The notes beneath the pieces were generated by a model. It was not told where the DNA came from. It worked only from the letters and a program-made list of their open reading frames with translations, and searched no databases. Of a stretch of 64,000 nucleotides of DNA, positions 61,618-64,000 are shown in pieces (within the stretch, counting starts at the first letter, position 1; every line of letters starts with the position of its first letter). The translations under genes were made by a program, and so were the position numbers. Source of the stretch: Metallosphaera sedula DSM 5348 (GTDB lineage: Archaea; Thermoproteota; Thermoprotei_A; Sulfolobales; Sulfolobaceae); contig NC_009440.1 in assembly GCF_000016605.1 (NCBI RefSeq), positions 186,001 through 250,000 of the forward strand, read 5' to 3'.

Positions 61618-63306
61618 ATGACTGAAACTTCACAGGAAAAAAAGAAGGGTCTAATAGATCAAATTCTTGATAGGGTAGGGGTAACTGAGGCTCCGTTCTT
61701 TAAGACCCCCGACTACATGTATAACATTTCCTACTGGCTTGGTGCCATGGTCTCAGCTGCTTTTATCTACACTGTAATCACCGGGCTCTTCCTTTTACTT
61801 TACTATATGCCAGCTAATCCTTACCCTCAGACACAGGCGATAATTAATACTGTGCCCTATGGGTCGGTCATCCTTTTCAGTCACCTTTATGGAGCTTACA
61901 TCATGATCATCCTAGCGTATATCCACATGTTTAGGAATTTCTATAAGGGAGCTTATAAAAAGCCTAGGGAACTGCAATGGGTAACTGGAGTTTTGTTACT
62001 CGCTCTGACCATGGGTGCTTCATTCTTTGGCTATAGCCTCGTGAGCGACGTACTGGGAGTCAATGCAATAAACATCGGGGAAAGCCTTCTTGTGGGAACT
62101 GGGTTCCCAGGTGCTTCCACTATTGCAAATTGGCTATTTGGACCCGGAGGTGACGCAGCTACAGCCAGTAACCCACTGGTTAAATCGCAGCTATTTGATA
62201 GGCTTCTTGGCTGGCACATCATCATGGTGTTCCTGATAGGCCTTCTATTTGGTGTTCACTTCCTCATGTCAGAGAGATACGGTATGACTCCCTCTGCTAA
62301 GGAAAAGCCCAAGGTTCCAGCATATTACACAAAGGAGGAGTGGTCTAAGTTCAACGAGTGGTGGCCCAGGAACGTGGTTTACATGCTATCAATCGTGCTG
62401 ATGACCTGGGGAATTATCCTGTTTATCCCAGATCTACTAGCTAACATCAACGGCCTACCCATTGTGATCAATCCTTACCCTGCACCTGAACCCGGGACCG
62501 CAGCAGCTCTTTCCACACAACCCTACCCACCTTGGTTCTTCCTATTTCTATACAAGTTTGTGGACTTTGAGCTTCCCAATGGACAGGCCATGAGTCCAGC
62601 TCAGGCACTTTCAATACTAGTGGTTATTCTAATGGTGCTGATTCTAATGCCCTTCTTTGAGAACAGCGAATACATGTTCCTAAGGAACAGGAAGTTCTGG
62701 ACGTGGATAATGACCGTAGCGTGGGTGTCCCTCATAGAGTTAAGCGTATGGGGATACCTAGCTCCAGGAGTTCCAGCTCCAACTAGCCAACAGGTGGAGA
62801 TTCTCGGAATCCCAGCGGTAATAATAGGTCTTGTTATTCTTGCTACAGGTAGACAAAAAAGCTCAAAGTCAGCACCTTCTCTTAATGCACCAGAAACTGT
62901 TCCAAAAATTGGACCAACATCAATCCTTGGAACTGCAATAGCCTCGCTACTGTTCGCCGGCAGTTTCGGAGTTTGGTTAATGCACCCTGTCATGATTAAC
63001 ATGATAATGATGATACCCTTTGGGGCATTAGCTGTTTACATGGTGTATAGGATGGCCTCTGGAATGAGGGTTAAAGTTGCCAAGCCCGCGGGTACAATGA
63101 CATGGGAGGAGGTTAAGTTTAGGAAAACAATTGCCTTGTTTGCCCTTCCAGCAATTCTAGTGGTAACAGCTATACAGACTGCAATAATGTGGAAACTTCC
63201 AAGTGTGGGACCACAGGCTACCTACGCTGGAATGGATCTAGGTATACTCCTGTTCCTATGGGGTGTGGCCATCCAGCTTTATCATTACATAGTTTATGTT
63301 AGGTGA
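61618..63306 (+). CDS. soxC: quinol oxidase cytochrome b subunit (SoxC)
   Basis: A 562-residue cytochrome b fused from the b6 and subunit IV-like parts. The heme ligands are paired in two helices: H89 and H103 (LFSHLYGAYIMII...YIHMF), and H200 and H214 (LLGWHIIMVFL...FGVHFL). PYPPWFFLFLYKFVDF is the equivalent of the PEWY quinol-site loop. About 12 helices are present, more than in the bc1 cytochrome b. With SoxL and SoxA/SoxB it forms a supercomplex that fuses quinol oxidation with oxygen reduction. Its end overlaps the next gene by 4 bases. Confidence 0.95.
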   Translation: MTETSQEKKKGLIDQILDRVGVTEAPFFKTPDYMYNISYWLGAMVSAAFIYTVITGLFLLLYYMPANPYPQTQAIINTVPYGSVILFSHLYGAYIMIILAYIHMFRNFYKGAYKKPRELQWVTGVLLLALTMGASFFGYSLVSDVLGVNAINIGESLLVGTGFPGASTIANWLFGPGGDAATASNPLVKSQLFDRLLGWHIIMVFLIGLLFGVHFLMSERYGMTPSAKEKPKVPAYYTKEEWSKFNEWWPRNVVYMLSIVLMTWGIILFIPDLLANINGLPIVINPYPAPEPGTAAALSTQPYPPWFFLFLYKFVDFELPNGQAMSPAQALSILVVILMVLILMPFFENSEYMFLRNRKFWTWIMTVAWVSLIELSVWGYLAPGVPAPTSQQVEILGIPAVIIGLVILATGRQKSSKSAPSLNAPETVPKIGPTSILGTAIASLLFAGSFGVWLMHPVMINMIMMIPFGALAVYMVYRMASGMRVKVAKPAGTMTWEEVKFRKTIALFALPAILVVTAIQTAIMWKLPSVGPQATYAGMDLGILLFLWGVAIQLYHYIVYVR

Positions 63307-63863
63307 GGATCTTGTTAAATTCCAAGTCAAAGGTTTTTTATGTTATGGCTTCAGTTGCCTTGATAGTTCTCACTGTAAACCCCTTCACGCTCGAGGCTTT
63401 GCCTAAGAATCCCCTAGTTCTCATGGCCTCCCATTATTCCCTGTACTTTGCAGGTGCCTTAGCGGGATTAGGGCTTTTCAGATTTAACAAGCTTTTAGCT
63501 ATCCCCGCAGTAATACCTCCCATCGTTTTTCATTTGCCCTATTTCTTTGTGGAATCTGGAGTGAGCCTGCCCTGGACATTTGTGGACTATTCCCTAACGG
63601 TCGTGGGAGGCATACTATTGGGAGGTTCAATGAGGCAAATGGGTAAGGTCATGAAGGGTTCTTTATTCGTACTTTATATGATTGGAGATACAACTCTTGC
63701 AATACTATTAATACTTGGCTTTCCGGTCTATTCTTCTCCAACAGTACCATTCTCTCCATATTCCACTACTCAACTAGTGGAAGTCTCCTATTTGATGTTC
63801 GGAGTAATGAATGCTATACTATTTGGAGTTCTAGGATATACTCTTAAGAAGTTACTTGAGTAG
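63303..63863 (+). CDS. membrane protein at the soxD position of the oxidase operon
   Basis: A 186-residue protein with about five or six helices, starting MRILLNSKSKVFYVMASVAL. It overlaps soxC by 4 bases (GTGA at the stop/start), so it is translationally coupled to the oxidase genes and probably belongs to the complex or its assembly. It occupies the place of soxD in the Sulfolobus soxABCD operon, but I cannot confirm homology. GTG at 63303 is the start. The last 20 bases overlap the convergent partial gene. Confidence 0.7.
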   Translation: MRILLNSKSKVFYVMASVALIVLTVNPFTLEALPKNPLVLMASHYSLYFAGALAGLGLFRFNKLLAIPAVIPPIVFHLPYFFVESGVSLPWTFVDYSLTVVGGILLGGSMRQMGKVMKGSLFVLYMIGDTTLAILLILGFPVYSSPTVPFSPYSTTQLVEVSYLMFGVMNAILFGVLGYTLKKLLE

Positions 63864-64000
63864 CTTTCTTTTTTGTATCTACAACAAGGGATGATATGGC
63901 GAACGTGCTAGCGCCCACTATTATTGAAAAGTCGGAGTAGTCCATCATTGATGGGATAACAGGGTAGACAACTCCTCCAAGGGCCGCGGAGTTTATGGCG
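63844..64000 (-). CDS. membrane protein, C-terminal end only (runs off the window)
   Basis: On the minus strand a frame is open from base 64000 to a TAA at 63844-63846. It encodes a hydrophobic segment (AINSAALGGVVYPVIPSMMD) followed by FSIIVGASTFAISSLVV and a basic tail VDTKKKATQVTS. It looks like the last two membrane helices and cytoplasmic tail of an integral membrane protein whose start lies beyond the window. It converges on the oxidase operon with a 20-base overlap. Family unknown. Confidence 0.5.
   Translation of the reverse strand, partial: AINSAALGGVVYPVIPSMMDYSDFSIIVGASTFAISSLVVDTKKKATQVTS

Noticed and set aside
1-64000. CRISPR arrays, rRNA genes, complete insertion sequences, riboswitches and further tRNAs
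   Set aside because: No regularly spaced repeats, rRNA sequence, transposase genes or additional GGTTCAAATC-type T-arms were seen on either strand.

Overview
This window is chromosomal DNA of a thermoacidophilic crenarchaeon of the order Sulfolobales. The indicators are an archaeal S-adenosylmethionine synthetase, an Sm-like protein, a Rio2 kinase, an Agl3-type UDP-sulfoquinovose synthase, a soxLABC-type terminal oxidase cluster and a DUF460 protein. Many genes carry a TATA box about 26 bases before the start codon, which means mostly leaderless mRNAs. Coding sequence looks less AT-rich than in Sulfolobus or Saccharolobus, so I lean to Metallosphaera or a relative; this is inference. Genes are dense, and I see no insertion sequence, CRISPR array or rRNA. 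There is one tRNA, tRNA-Val(CAC).

Layout. 1-12 kb is housekeeping: the end of a phosphohexomutase, a Trm112-like protein, 3-hexulose-6-phosphate synthase, CTP synthase, an Sm-like protein, S-adenosylmethionine synthetase, DUF460 with Rio2, a ParA-like ATPase, the tRNA, 6-phospho-3-hexuloisomerase and a DhnA-type aldolase. The hexulose-phosphate synthase and isomerase form the reversed ribulose-monophosphate route to pentoses but lie 8 kb apart. 12-16.5 kb is a surface-glycan block: flippase, CBS protein, nucleotidyltransferase and UDP-sulfoquinovose synthase. 16.5-38.5 kb is mixed: an HtpX protease, a gamma-glutamyltransferase homologue, MazG, two TmcA RNA acetyltransferases 10 kb apart, several transporters, a 2-hydroxyacid dehydrogenase, small membrane proteins, an HxlR regulator and a CDGSH iron-sulfur protein.

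38.5-55.5 kb is an acyl-CoA catabolic region. A five-gene minus-strand operon encodes two thiolase-fold proteins, two DUF35 proteins and an AMP-forming acyl-CoA synthetase. Around it lie three acyl-CoA dehydrogenases, a hotdog thioesterase, a class III aminotransferase and an orphan molybdenum-hydroxylase large subunit. Next comes a methylcitrate-cycle set (prpD, prpB, a CBS protein, prpC) for propionyl-CoA. Both thiolase-fold proteins lack the catalytic cysteines and the GHP histidine, so I predict a C-C lyase (retro-aldolase) of the Ltp2/DUF35 kind rather than a thiolase. The two DUF35 genes share a perfect 96-bp block. This operon is the best candidate here for undescribed biochemistry.

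55.5-64 kb is the respiratory region. The Rieske gene soxL diverges from soxA, soxB, soxC and a fourth membrane gene. SoxB keeps all heme and CuB ligands. SoxA has no cysteine and therefore no CuA site, which marks a quinol oxidase. On the soxL side are a 35-residue membrane peptide, a 71-residue membrane protein, two similar four-helix membrane proteins and two related DUF2173-like proteins. The window ends inside a minus-strand membrane-protein gene.
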